Shown one piece after another: positions 33,235-44,655 of a stretch of DNA of 55,334 nucleotides (position 1 is the stretch's first letter; each line of letters starts with the position of its first letter). The notes under the pieces are model-generated. The model saw nothing but the letters and a program-made list of their open reading frames with translations. It did not search any database and was not told where the DNA came from. Source of the DNA: an uncultured Prevotellaceae bacterium (lineage in GTDB: Bacteria; Bacteroidota; Bacteroidia; Bacteroidales; Bacteroidaceae); NCBI GenBank assembly GCA_947170495.1, contig CAMVUB010000012.1, positions 1-55,334 on the forward strand, read 5' to 3'. A program made the position numbers and the translations under genes.

Positions 33235-36200
33235 ATGACACGTATGAAATCCTATTTCACACATTTCAATGATACGGCCATCCGCTTGGGACTATGCCTG
33301 CTCTTCGCCATTGGCGGAAGCTGGACGACCGTGATGGCACAGGATATGTTCGACGAGAACTTCGTTGACAATAGCGCCGAGGCAGACAGCATCGCCCTGG
33401 CGAAACGACGCTCGGCCAAGAAGGCAGACAAGGAGTATCCCATGAAAGCGGTCGCCGGACGCATTGTGGACGATGCCACGGGAGAACCCATGAGTGGTGT
33501 TCGCGTACAGGCCCTACAACTGCCGAAGTATTCCACGCTGACCGAAGAGGATGGTAGCTACCAGCTGCAAGTGCCGGAGTTCTGCCATGCCCTCATCGTG
33601 GAAGCACCCGAGTACAACATCCTGCAAATGGCCATCAAAGGCGAGACAGACCAAGATGCCCGCCTGCTGAGCAGTAAGTTCAAGACCTACTACACCGATG
33701 GCACTTCGATTCTGGCACAAAAGGAAGTCAAGCTCAGCGAGACGAGTTCCCTCAGCATCGAGACCGACATCCAGAACCTGCTGGCCGGTGATATCCACTC
33801 CGTCAACCGCAGCGGCTTGCTCGCGCAAGGAGCCTACATGACCATCCGCGGTGTCAACTCCTTGAATGCCAACGCACAGCCTCTGTTCATCATCGATGGC
33901 AATATGGTCGATCTCGAAGAAGACCGTACCAGCCTCCACGAAGGCTTCTACAACAACCTGCTAGCAGGTCTGGATCCGGAGAACGTGGAAAGCATCCAAG
34001 TGCTGAAGAACGGTACCGCCCTCTATGGCGCCAAGGGTGCCAACGGTGTGATTATCATCAACACCAAGCGCGGTCACAGCATGGCCACTAAGATCAATGT
34101 CCGCGTCTATGGCGGCACAGAGCTGGTGCCCAGCAAGATCAAGATGATGGACGGCCCCGCCTACCGCAACTACATCAGTGAGCTGGCAGGTACGGTGAGG
34201 GAGGTGCGTGAGTCTGCCACCAGCAGCCTCAGCAAATACACCTTCCTGAACGACGCCCCCGAAAGCAGTAACTACTACTACAAGATCTTCCACAACAACA
34301 CGGACTGGCAGGAAGACCTCTATCGCAACACCTTCGTACAGAACTATAAGGTGAGCGTGGAAGGTGGTGATGACATCGGTATGTACGCCCTGTCACTCGG
34401 CTATGCCGACGGCAAATCCACCCTCAAAGGCAATGACTTCAGCCGTCTGAACCTGCGCTTCAACACCGACATCCAGATCTTCTCGAAGCTGCGTGCCGGA
34501 CTGGACATCGCCTACAACCAGACCAGCTTCAATGTGCTGGACACCGGTTTCAGTGAAGACTACTCCATGCAGAACATCGGTTCCACGAACGTGCTGGGTC
34601 TCCTGCAAGCACCCTTCCTGTCGCCCTACGCCTACTACCAAAGCGACGGCACCGGCGCACTGGCACTCTCCGACTCCTACGCTGGTAAGTATGCCTCCAC
34701 AGCCTTGTTAGGACAATGGGTACAGAATCCCTTCCAGTTCGCCAATGAGTTGGATCCCGACATCAACGAGAGCCTCCGCAACCCCTATTGGATCCTGGAG
34801 AACGGCAAGGGCAAAAATAAGAATTACGCTGAGCTGACGCAAATCAGCATCAACTTCTTCCCGAAGTACCAGATCACCAAGCAGTTTGCCATCAGCGACC
34901 GCTTCTGCTACACCCTGAACCGCAACAACGAGAAATACTTCCTCCCCATCAATGGTACGACCTTGTACCAGTTGAAGGATTTGGGAGCCATCTCCTCCGT
35001 GCTGAAGTCGCAGTTCACCAAGGAAACGACCATCAACAACGACCTGCGCTTGGAATGGGGTAACACCTACGGCGCACATGACATCAAGGTCTTCGCAGGA
35101 TGGCGCTACAACAACTACAACTACAGCTACTCCTTCATCCGTGGTTACAACAACGAGAACGACAAACTGCCCAATATCTCCAAGAGCATGGCATACGTCA
35201 ACTACGGTGGCACGAAGGACAACTGGATTGACATGGCCTACTATCTCAATGCAGCCTACAACTTCCAGAACAAGTACTTCGCAGAGTTCACCCTCTCCAC
35301 ACAGGCCAGCAGCCGCTTCGGTAAAAAAACGAAGGACGGCCTCCACATCGGCGGTGTGAGCTGGGGTATCTTCCCGAGCCTGCAACTGGGTTGGGTCATC
35401 TCCAACGAGAAATGGTTCAAGCCAGGCAAGGGCATCAACTACTTGAAGCTGACCGCCGGCTTCGACCAGAGCGGTAACGACGGCATTGACTACTACGCTT
35501 CCCGCACCTACTGGGAGAGCCAGCGCGTCACGGCCAACACCGTCGGTCTGGTACTGAACAACATCGAGAACACCAGCATCCAATGGGAAACCACTACACG
35601 CCTCAATGTAGCGTTGGAAGGCTCCTTCATCAAGAACCGCTTGAACGCAGGTGTTGATTTCTTCATGCACACCACCGACAACCTACTGACGCTCAGCGAT
35701 ATTGATTACATCTCCGGTCTCGGACGCTATTGGACCAACGACGGTCAGCTGAAGAACCGAGGCTTTGAGGTACATGCCAATGGTGCCATCATCAACGAGA
35801 AAGACTGGAAATGGGAATTGGGTCTGAGCGTAGGTCACTACACCAACGAGATCACCAAGTTGCCGACTTATAACAACGGTCTCACCGTAGGTGGGACACC
35901 CGTCAACGGTATCACCAACAGCATCTATGGTGTGGATAACATCCTTACCGCCGAAGGCTATGCCGCCGGCAGCTTCTTCGGATGGGAAACAGACGGTGTC
36001 CTCGCCAGCGATCAAGAAGCCAGCACCGCTGGTAAGTATGGTTACCTGAGATACCCCACCGGCATCGAGAACCGTCCCTATGACGCCTTCCAGGCTGGTG
36101 ACGTCCGCTTCGTGGACCAGAACAACGACGGTGTCATCGATGACAACGACCGCGTGGTCATAGGTAACCCCAACCCCGATATCTTCGGTAACATCTTCAC

Positions 36201-36672
36201 CGCACTCACCTGGAAGAACCTGCGTCTGGATGTCATCTTCAAGTACTCCTTGGGCAACGACATCTACAACTACCAGCGCAGCATCCTCGAAGGCGGCAAC
36301 ACCACCTACAACCAGACCACGGCCCTGATGAAGCGCTGGACGTATGAAGGTCAGCAGACCGATATTCCCAAGGTGTGCTATCCTGACTGCGACGACTGGC
36401 GCAACAACGAGCGTATGTCAGACCGCTGGATTGAGGACGGCAGCTACCTGAAGCTGAAGAACGTACGCCTCACCTACGTCATTCCCTTGCGCAACGACTA
36501 CATCCAGGGTCTGAAGGTATGGGCTGAAGGCAATAACCTGTTCACGCTGACCAAGTACCTGGGCACCGATCCCGAGATGAGTGCCCGTAACCATAGCCTC
36601 TACCAAGGCATCGACACGGGTCTCCTGCCCTCCGGTCGTAGCTTCAACGTAGGCGTATCCATTAACCTCTAA
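33235..36672 (+). CDS. SusC/RagA-type TonB-dependent transporter 2
   Basis: A 1145-residue outer-membrane TonB-linked importer. A long signal (MAQ end near residue 36) is followed by about 30 polar residues, then the regulatory-like domain (AVAGRIVDDATGEPMSGVRVQAL). The plug contains TIRGVNSLNANAQPLFIIDGN and VESIQVLKNGTALYGAKGANGVIIINTKRG. The barrel carries the late SusC motif VRFVDQNNDGVIDDNDRVVIGNPNPDIF, written here in two parts, and ends FNVGVSINL. The final residue is Leu, not the usual aromatic, which is uncommon for a barrel sorting signal. It is not a copy of SusC 1: plug and barrel differ throughout, so a different cargo is likely. Confidence 0.94.
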   Translation: MTRMKSYFTHFNDTAIRLGLCLLFAIGGSWTTVMAQDMFDENFVDNSAEADSIALAKRRSAKKADKEYPMKAVAGRIVDDATGEPMSGVRVQALQLPKYSTLTEEDGSYQLQVPEFCHALIVEAPEYNILQMAIKGETDQDARLLSSKFKTYYTDGTSILAQKEVKLSETSSLSIETDIQNLLAGDIHSVNRSGLLAQGAYMTIRGVNSLNANAQPLFIIDGNMVDLEEDRTSLHEGFYNNLLAGLDPENVESIQVLKNGTALYGAKGANGVIIINTKRGHSMATKINVRVYGGTELVPSKIKMMDGPAYRNYISELAGTVREVRESATSSLSKYTFLNDAPESSNYYYKIFHNNTDWQEDLYRNTFVQNYKVSVEGGDDIGMYALSLGYADGKSTLKGNDFSRLNLRFNTDIQIFSKLRAGLDIAYNQTSFNVLDTGFSEDYSMQNIGSTNVLGLLQAPFLSPYAYYQSDGTGALALSDSYAGKYASTALLGQWVQNPFQFANELDPDINESLRNPYWILENGKGKNKNYAELTQISINFFPKYQITKQFAISDRFCYTLNRNNEKYFLPINGTTLYQLKDLGAISSVLKSQFTKETTINNDLRLEWGNTYGAHDIKVFAGWRYNNYNYSYSFIRGYNNENDKLPNISKSMAYVNYGGTKDNWIDMAYYLNAAYNFQNKYFAEFTLSTQASSRFGKKTKDGLHIGGVSWGIFPSLQLGWVISNEKWFKPGKGINYLKLTAGFDQSGNDGIDYYASRTYWESQRVTANTVGLVLNNIENTSIQWETTTRLNVALEGSFIKNRLNAGVDFFMHTTDNLLTLSDIDYISGLGRYWTNDGQLKNRGFEVHANGAIINEKDWKWELGLSVGHYTNEITKLPTYNNGLTVGGTPVNGITNSIYGVDNILTAEGYAAGSFFGWETDGVLASDQEASTAGKYGYLRYPTGIENRPYDAFQAGDVRFVDQNNDGVIDDNDRVVIGNPNPDIFGNIFTALTWKNLRLDVIFKYSLGNDIYNYQRSILEGGNTTYNQTTALMKRWTYEGQQTDIPKVCYPDCDDWRNNERMSDRWIEDGSYLKLKNVRLTYVIPLRNDYIQGLKVWAEGNNLFTLTKYLGTDPEMSARNHSLYQGIDTGLLPSGRSFNVGVSINL

Positions 36673-36681
36673 CATGACATC

Positions 36682-39075
36682 ATGATGAAAAAGAATATCT
36701 TTGCATTGACACTCCTCGCACTGACGACCGTTGGAATCACCTCCTGCGAGGATATGCTGACAGGCGACATGGACCGCAATGTCGGCATTGAAGAAGTGGC
36801 TTCGGATACGCTGTACAGCTATTGGGGTATCTACAAGAGCGTGCAGCAGGTAGCTGAGCGCTATGTCATTCTTGGCGAATGTCGTGGTGACATGGTGAGC
36901 GGCACGGAATACGTGAGCGACTCCATCAGCGCCATCCTCAACTTCGGCATGAGCGGAAATACCGCTGACGGCGCCAACCGCTTCCTGAAGGCTGCGGACT
37001 TCTACCACATCGTCAACTCCTGTAATGCCTACATCAGCCAGGCTGACATCACCACCCTCTCGGGCCTCAACAAGCCTATCATGAGGAATGAGTACGCTCA
37101 GGTGGTGGCCATCCGCGCATGGGCCTACCTCCAGCTGGTCCTCACCTACGGCCGTGTACCGTACTTCGAGAAGCCCATGCTCTCCACAGCTGACATGGAG
37201 GAGTTCCGCCAATCCACACAATATGTGGATGCAAACACCCTTGCCACCTCCAATGCCGTGAAGATGCTGGATGAACTGCGCCACATCCCATCCCTCTTTG
37301 CCGATGATCCCTCCGATGTCATCGCCTACCCCGACTACGGATCTTATGGCGGCAGCAACATCATCGCCTACGCTTCGCAGTGCATCTTCCCGCAAGACCT
37401 GGTGCTGGGTGACATCTGGCTCCTCCGCGCACAAGGCGAGGGCTCTGAAGCCGACTACCGACAGGCAGCACAGTACTACTACAACTACCTGAATTCCGAA
37501 CGCGGCGGCCCGCTCTATCCGAATCGCTATTATGCGCGCTTCAATAAGAACCAAAGTACGGAGCAATACTATGTGATTAACCAAACCTCTTGGGAAAGTA
37601 TCTTCTACTCGATTTACAAGCCCAGTATGTCCAATGAGGTGGTGACCGTCATTCCCTCCTCCAAGAACAAACTGAACGGTATCGTCTTCCGTGCCATGAA
37701 CGAGCTCTTCGGTTTCGATCAGACGCTCTCCGTGACGGGCGACAGTGTCGCCACGGGTACCATCGACCTTGAGCGCAACTACCAGCACCAGTTGGATGCC
37801 TCCAAAGCATACACCAACCTGAACAAGCTGCAGGATCACGAGGTCTATGTGGGAAGCACACCGAGATGTAACACCTATCTGAATGCCGGTGATGTCCGTT
37901 ACCGCATGACTACGGACACCGATGCCGACAGCAAGACGGGCAGCACCGATGAAATCAGCTTCGTCGTCAAGCAAAACATTAAAGTCAAAGGATACAATCC
38001 CGAAAAGCGTCAGATGCAGAGAGACTTCTCCAGCACCTATCCCATCATCTACCGCAAGGCCAACATCTGGTTGCGCTTTGCGGAGGCGCTGAACGGAGCT
38101 GGTTTCCCGGGCTATGCCTTCGCCATCCTCCGTCACGGCTTGGTAGGTTCCGACGGTTGGGTTCCCAAGGATGAGAACTCCTATGACTTCGTCAAGTTTG
38201 AGTACTACGACCCGACCGACGAGGATGAACTCGGCAATCCGATTACTCCCGAACCGAACCCCAACGATCCTTCCGTAGCCTTCACGTTCTACGACCCGAC
38301 CACCGCAACCGCGGAGACCTCCCCCGTCATCTATACCGACTACAAGCAGTTCTTCGATGACATGCTCCATCCGGGTCTGGAACCCCTGACGACCCACGCA
38401 GACACCATGGCCTATGTCGGATTGCACATGGTCGCAGAAACCACCACACGTGAGCTACAGGCTAAGACCGGCATCATCTGCAAGTACATCGGCCAGAAAG
38501 AGGCAGAGGCCGCCAGCGGTGTTCCCTTCCTGAACTTCCAGACGAACTACCTGCAAGGTGATGACAGCAATAAGGAATTTACGTACTACACAGGCGTGAC
38601 CGAGTACAATATTTACCAAGCTCGCGAGGATCCGAATCCCAACTCCGGTGCGGTGACCATGGGTATCCATGCCCGTGGCTGCGGTCTCCTCAAGTTGGAA
38701 GAAGTTAATTACGGTGAATATGAGGATGGCACCTATGGCACCCACTACAATTATGTGGAACAGATCAACCGCATGAGGAAGCGCTATGAGGGCGCCACCA
38801 CGGATTTAAGCGAAAAGGAGATCTACGACCCCGCCAACAAGCGCAAGGTGCAGGAAGCAATCGCCTCCCTCATCCTGGAGGAGATGGGTCTGGAAACCGC
38901 CTTCGAGGGTAACCGCTTCTTCGACCTCCTCTGCTACAGCCGTATGATTGGTGGTCAGAAGGGTGTGGATCGCGTCGCTAAGATGATTTCCGAGCGCAGC
39001 GGCACCACCAACAGTTCCCTGTATAGCCATCTGCAGAACAGCGACAACTGGTACTTCAAACTTCCCAATAAATAG
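36682..39075 (+). CDS. SusD/RagB-type lipoprotein 2
   Basis: A 797-residue SusD-like lipoprotein (lipobox VGITSC, Cys22 from ATG 36682; ATG 36685 equally possible). SusD helices are recognisable: FLKAADFYHIVNSCNAYI, RNEYAQVVAIRAWAYLQLVLTYGRVPYFEKP, IYRKANIWLRFAEALNGAGF, and LILEEMGLETAFEGNRFFDLLCYSRM at the end. It is about 200 residues longer than typical SusD. The excess lies in the middle (~260-560), including an acidic EYYDPTDEDELGNPITPEPN loop, and may form an extra ligand-contact region. It starts 9 nt after SusC 2 and closes the locus before a strong terminator. Confidence 0.92.
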   Translation: MMKKNIFALTLLALTTVGITSCEDMLTGDMDRNVGIEEVASDTLYSYWGIYKSVQQVAERYVILGECRGDMVSGTEYVSDSISAILNFGMSGNTADGANRFLKAADFYHIVNSCNAYISQADITTLSGLNKPIMRNEYAQVVAIRAWAYLQLVLTYGRVPYFEKPMLSTADMEEFRQSTQYVDANTLATSNAVKMLDELRHIPSLFADDPSDVIAYPDYGSYGGSNIIAYASQCIFPQDLVLGDIWLLRAQGEGSEADYRQAAQYYYNYLNSERGGPLYPNRYYARFNKNQSTEQYYVINQTSWESIFYSIYKPSMSNEVVTVIPSSKNKLNGIVFRAMNELFGFDQTLSVTGDSVATGTIDLERNYQHQLDASKAYTNLNKLQDHEVYVGSTPRCNTYLNAGDVRYRMTTDTDADSKTGSTDEISFVVKQNIKVKGYNPEKRQMQRDFSSTYPIIYRKANIWLRFAEALNGAGFPGYAFAILRHGLVGSDGWVPKDENSYDFVKFEYYDPTDEDELGNPITPEPNPNDPSVAFTFYDPTTATAETSPVIYTDYKQFFDDMLHPGLEPLTTHADTMAYVGLHMVAETTTRELQAKTGIICKYIGQKEAEAASGVPFLNFQTNYLQGDDSNKEFTYYTGVTEYNIYQAREDPNPNSGAVTMGIHARGCGLLKLEEVNYGEYEDGTYGTHYNYVEQINRMRKRYEGATTDLSEKEIYDPANKRKVQEAIASLILEEMGLETAFEGNRFFDLLCYSRMIGGQKGVDRVAKMISERSGTTNSSLYSHLQNSDNWYFKLPNK

Positions 39076-39110
39076 ACGCATTCTCTCGCTGAGAAAGCCT
39101 CATAATAGAT

Positions 39111-39158
39111 AGGAATCGGCTGTCTGGAATCGCCCAGACAGCCGATTCCTTCTTTTTT
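39111..39158 (+). terminator. Terminator of the FAS1/SusCD locus
   Basis: AGGAATCGGCTGTCTGG (39111-39127) pairs perfectly with CCAGACAGCCGATTCCT (39134-39150), a 17-bp stem, followed by TTCTTTTTT. Confidence 0.93.
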
Positions 39159-39179
39159 CAGTTTTTTTAGGACAAAGAG

Positions 39180-39212
39180 TTTGGCGCGAATGGCGATTTT
39201 TCCGTATCTTCG
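39180..39212 (+). promoter_or_regulatory. Promoter for the beta-galactosidase gene
   Basis: TTTG at 39180-39183, a 21-nt spacer, and TATCTTCG at 39205-39212 (one mismatch to TAnnTTTG). The implied leader is about 30 nt. Confidence 0.7.
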
Positions 39213-39229
39213 CACCATCATTTGACTAA

Positions 39230-42478
<3,249 letters not shown>

Positions 42479-42617
42479 AGACCCTCTCTCCCTTCCCGTG
42501 AGGGCAGGGAGAGGAGGATAAAGAAGATAAAGAGATAATTTCTGATGAAGAAAGGAAAAAATAATGCAACGCGCCAGCCTCTCCCCTCCCTCACGGGAGG
42601 GGTCGGGGGTGGGCCTT
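42479..42617 (+). repeat. Paired G-rich arms, locus 6 (lacZ-DUF6057 junction)
   Basis: The left arm 42479-42517 starts AGACCC directly after the lacZ TAA. The right arm 42577-42617 contains CTCCCCTCCCTCACGGG and the G-quadruplex pattern at 42595-42613. The spacer holds the ATG of the next gene, so the right arm is translated as QPLPSLTGGVGGG at its N-terminus. Confidence 0.88.
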
Positions 42618-44515
42618 TATGGTGGCTACCCGTCATCGGTTTGTTGTTGGTGGCAGGCTTCAAGCTGGTCCTTTCAGAGAGCGAAATGCTACTGCGGGCC
42701 CAGGAACTGAACCTATGGCTTCCCACCGGACTCTATTGGAAGACGATGATGCAATATCCGGGTGGCGCAGCTTCTTGGTGTGCCACCTATCTCACGCAGT
42801 ATTTTTTCCACCCCTGGCTCGGCGTCGGTATCCTCTGCGGTCTCTGGCTCATCATCTGTCTTCTGCTGGCATGGATCTATCGTCTGAAAGGACCGTGGAT
42901 GGCACTGACGGTTCTTGTGCCCCTCGCCCTCATGGCCTGCTTCGTGCAGACAGGTTATTGGATCTACTACCAGAAGCTGCAGGGTCATCTCTTTGTGCCC
43001 ACCGTGGGCGTCCTCTTTGCCACCCTCTGCCTCGCCATACAACGCCTGCTCGATGACCGTCTTCCTGAAAAAGCAGCCCGCTGGGCGCGCCTCTGCTGGA
43101 TGGCCATCGTCTGCATCGCCGGCTATCCCTTCTTCGGGGCTTGGGCTTTAGGGGCAACAGGGCTCTTAGGATTATTCCCAAGGGTGAAGGATTCCTCTTT
43201 AAACTTTAAACTCTCAACTTTAAACTTTCTCCCTTCCCTCGTCCTCATTGCCATCATCCCGCAGATTTACTACCAACTGGTCTTTGAGATGACGGAGCGC
43301 TCCTTCCTCTATGTAGCAGCCCTACCCTCCTTCCGCTACAGCGCAGAGAGCTTCGAGCAGTACCGCATCCCCTACTACGCCATCATTGCCGCCTTCATCG
43401 TGCTCATTGCACTGAGTGCGAGTGAAGGCTTTGCCTTCGCCAAGAAGCTGCGCCCGTGGGCCAAGGGCTTAGCAACCATCGTACTCTTACTCGCCGCCAT
43501 CGTCGGCGTTAGCGAAGCCTGGTACCACGATGTTAATTTCCAAAAGGAGCTGGCCATGAACCGCGCCGTGGAGGAACTGGATTGGGAGCGTGTGCTCACC
43601 ATCTCCCGCGACGGCAGCAGCGACGTGAAGCCCACACGCATGATGATTTTGTACAAGAACCTCGCCCTCTTCCGTCTAGGGCGTGCCGGTGATGAGATGT
43701 TTAACTACCCCGAAGGCGCCACGCCGCAGAATGCCCCGTGGAAGGTGCGGATCACACAGGTGGGCGGCAAGCTCATCTACTACCACTACGGCAAGGAGAA
43801 CTTCTGCTACCGTTGGTGTATGGAGGACGGCGTAGAATTCGGCTGGAAGGCCGAGACGCTGAAATTCATGGCCCGCACCTCCATGCTCAACCACGAATGG
43901 GCCGTAGCCCGCAAGTACCTCGACCTGCTGAAGAAGACCACCTTCCACCGCGAGTGGGCAGAGCGGTATGAGCGCTTGCTCGACTCCCCCGAAGCCTTTG
44001 ACCTTGACAAGCTGGAAGCCTCCGCCAAGGCAGGAAAGCCCCTCCTCGACGAACAAAGCATGAAGGAGTTCGCGCCCATCCTCCACATGATGACCTACCC
44101 CGACCGCCTCGACGGCGACAACACGCTTGTGGAGATGTACCTGCTGCAGACCTTTGCCAAAGGTAATGGCGACGACCCGCTCTTCCAGGAGATGACACTC
44201 ATCTGCGCACTCATCATGAAGGACATCGACCTCTTCTGGCCCCGCTTCATGAAGTTCGCCACCATGAATCCCGAGCGCCACATGCCACGCCACTACCAGG
44301 AGGCCGCCTACCTCTACGGCCATCTGGAGGACAAAGTCGATATCAGCCGTATGCCCTTCGACCCCGAGATCCGCGACACCTACGAGCGTTTCATGCGCTT
44401 CAATGAGCAGTGCGGCCCCATGACCGAGGAGCAGAAAGCCGTCGCTTTCTATCCCCAGTTCGGAGGTACTTTCTACTATTTCTACTTCCTGGTGAGAAAT
44501 CAAAAGACAAATTAG
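42545..44515 (+). CDS. DUF6057-like polytopic membrane protein
   Basis: A 656-residue inner-membrane protein of unknown function. About ten hydrophobic helices fill residues ~25-330 (WWLPVIGLLLVAGF, YFFHPWLGVGILCGLWLIICLLLAW, MALTVLVPLALMACFV and more). A soluble helical C-terminal half follows (~350-656), TPR-like in rhythm. The pattern matches the DUF6057 proteins of Bacteroidota as I remember them. Two repeat-derived parts are in frame: LPSLTGGVGGG after the first dozen residues, and NFKLSTLNF from 43198-43228 in a loop near residue 220. ATG 42545 lies between two repeat arms, so the present start may be a product of the insertion. It ends where the next element begins (TAG shares AG with AGACCC). 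Confidence 0.75.
   Translation: MKKGKNNATRQPLPSLTGGVGGGPLWWLPVIGLLLVAGFKLVLSESEMLLRAQELNLWLPTGLYWKTMMQYPGGAASWCATYLTQYFFHPWLGVGILCGLWLIICLLLAWIYRLKGPWMALTVLVPLALMACFVQTGYWIYYQKLQGHLFVPTVGVLFATLCLAIQRLLDDRLPEKAARWARLCWMAIVCIAGYPFFGAWALGATGLLGLFPRVKDSSLNFKLSTLNFLPSLVLIAIIPQIYYQLVFEMTERSFLYVAALPSFRYSAESFEQYRIPYYAIIAAFIVLIALSASEGFAFAKKLRPWAKGLATIVLLLAAIVGVSEAWYHDVNFQKELAMNRAVEELDWERVLTISRDGSSDVKPTRMMILYKNLALFRLGRAGDEMFNYPEGATPQNAPWKVRITQVGGKLIYYHYGKENFCYRWCMEDGVEFGWKAETLKFMARTSMLNHEWAVARKYLDLLKKTTFHREWAERYERLLDSPEAFDLDKLEASAKAGKPLLDEQSMKEFAPILHMMTYPDRLDGDNTLVEMYLLQTFAKGNGDDPLFQEMTLICALIMKDIDLFWPRFMKFATMNPERHMPRHYQEAAYLYGHLEDKVDISRMPFDPEIRDTYERFMRFNEQCGPMTEEQKAVAFYPQFGGTFYYFYFLVRNQKTN
43198..43228 (+). 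repeat. A/T-rich TTTAAACT repeat inside the DUF6057-like gene
   Basis: TTTAAACTTTAAACT, then CTCAACTTTAAACTTT. It is translated as SLNFKLSTLNF in a non-membrane loop and sharply contrasts with the GC-rich neighbours. Just before it, ATTATTCCCAAGGGTGAAGG (43171-43190) resembles the ITVPEG repeat. Confidence 0.65.
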
Positions 44516-44655
44516 ACCCACCCCAAGCCCCTCCCGTGAGGGAGGGGTAACAGTAAGTTATCACATCATGAATCATCTTCTTTCTTCAGTATTTCATCAT
44601 TTAACTTCACGCCAGCTTCTCCCCTCCCTCACGGGAGGGGTCTGGGGGTGGGTCT
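44514..44655 (+). repeat. Paired G-rich arms, locus 7 (start of the PD40 gene)
   Basis: Left arm 44514-44550 (AGACCCACCCC ... CCCCTCCCGTGAGGGAGGGG) begins inside the stop codon of the previous gene. Right arm 44615-44655 ends GGGGGTGGGTCT and has a G-quadruplex pattern at 44633-44652. The next gene starts in the spacer and reads through the right arm as LLPSLTGGVWGW. Confidence 0.9.

Noticed and set aside
36418..38427. A 669-codon open frame on the minus strand opposite SusC 2 and SusD 2
   Set aside because: It spans two genes antisense, with shadow-type composition and no recognisable domain.
23471..39075. Recent tandem duplication of one SusCD module
   Set aside because: SusC 1 and 2 (1200 and 1145 residues) and SusD 1 and 2 (606 and 797) differ throughout, so they are distinct paralogues.
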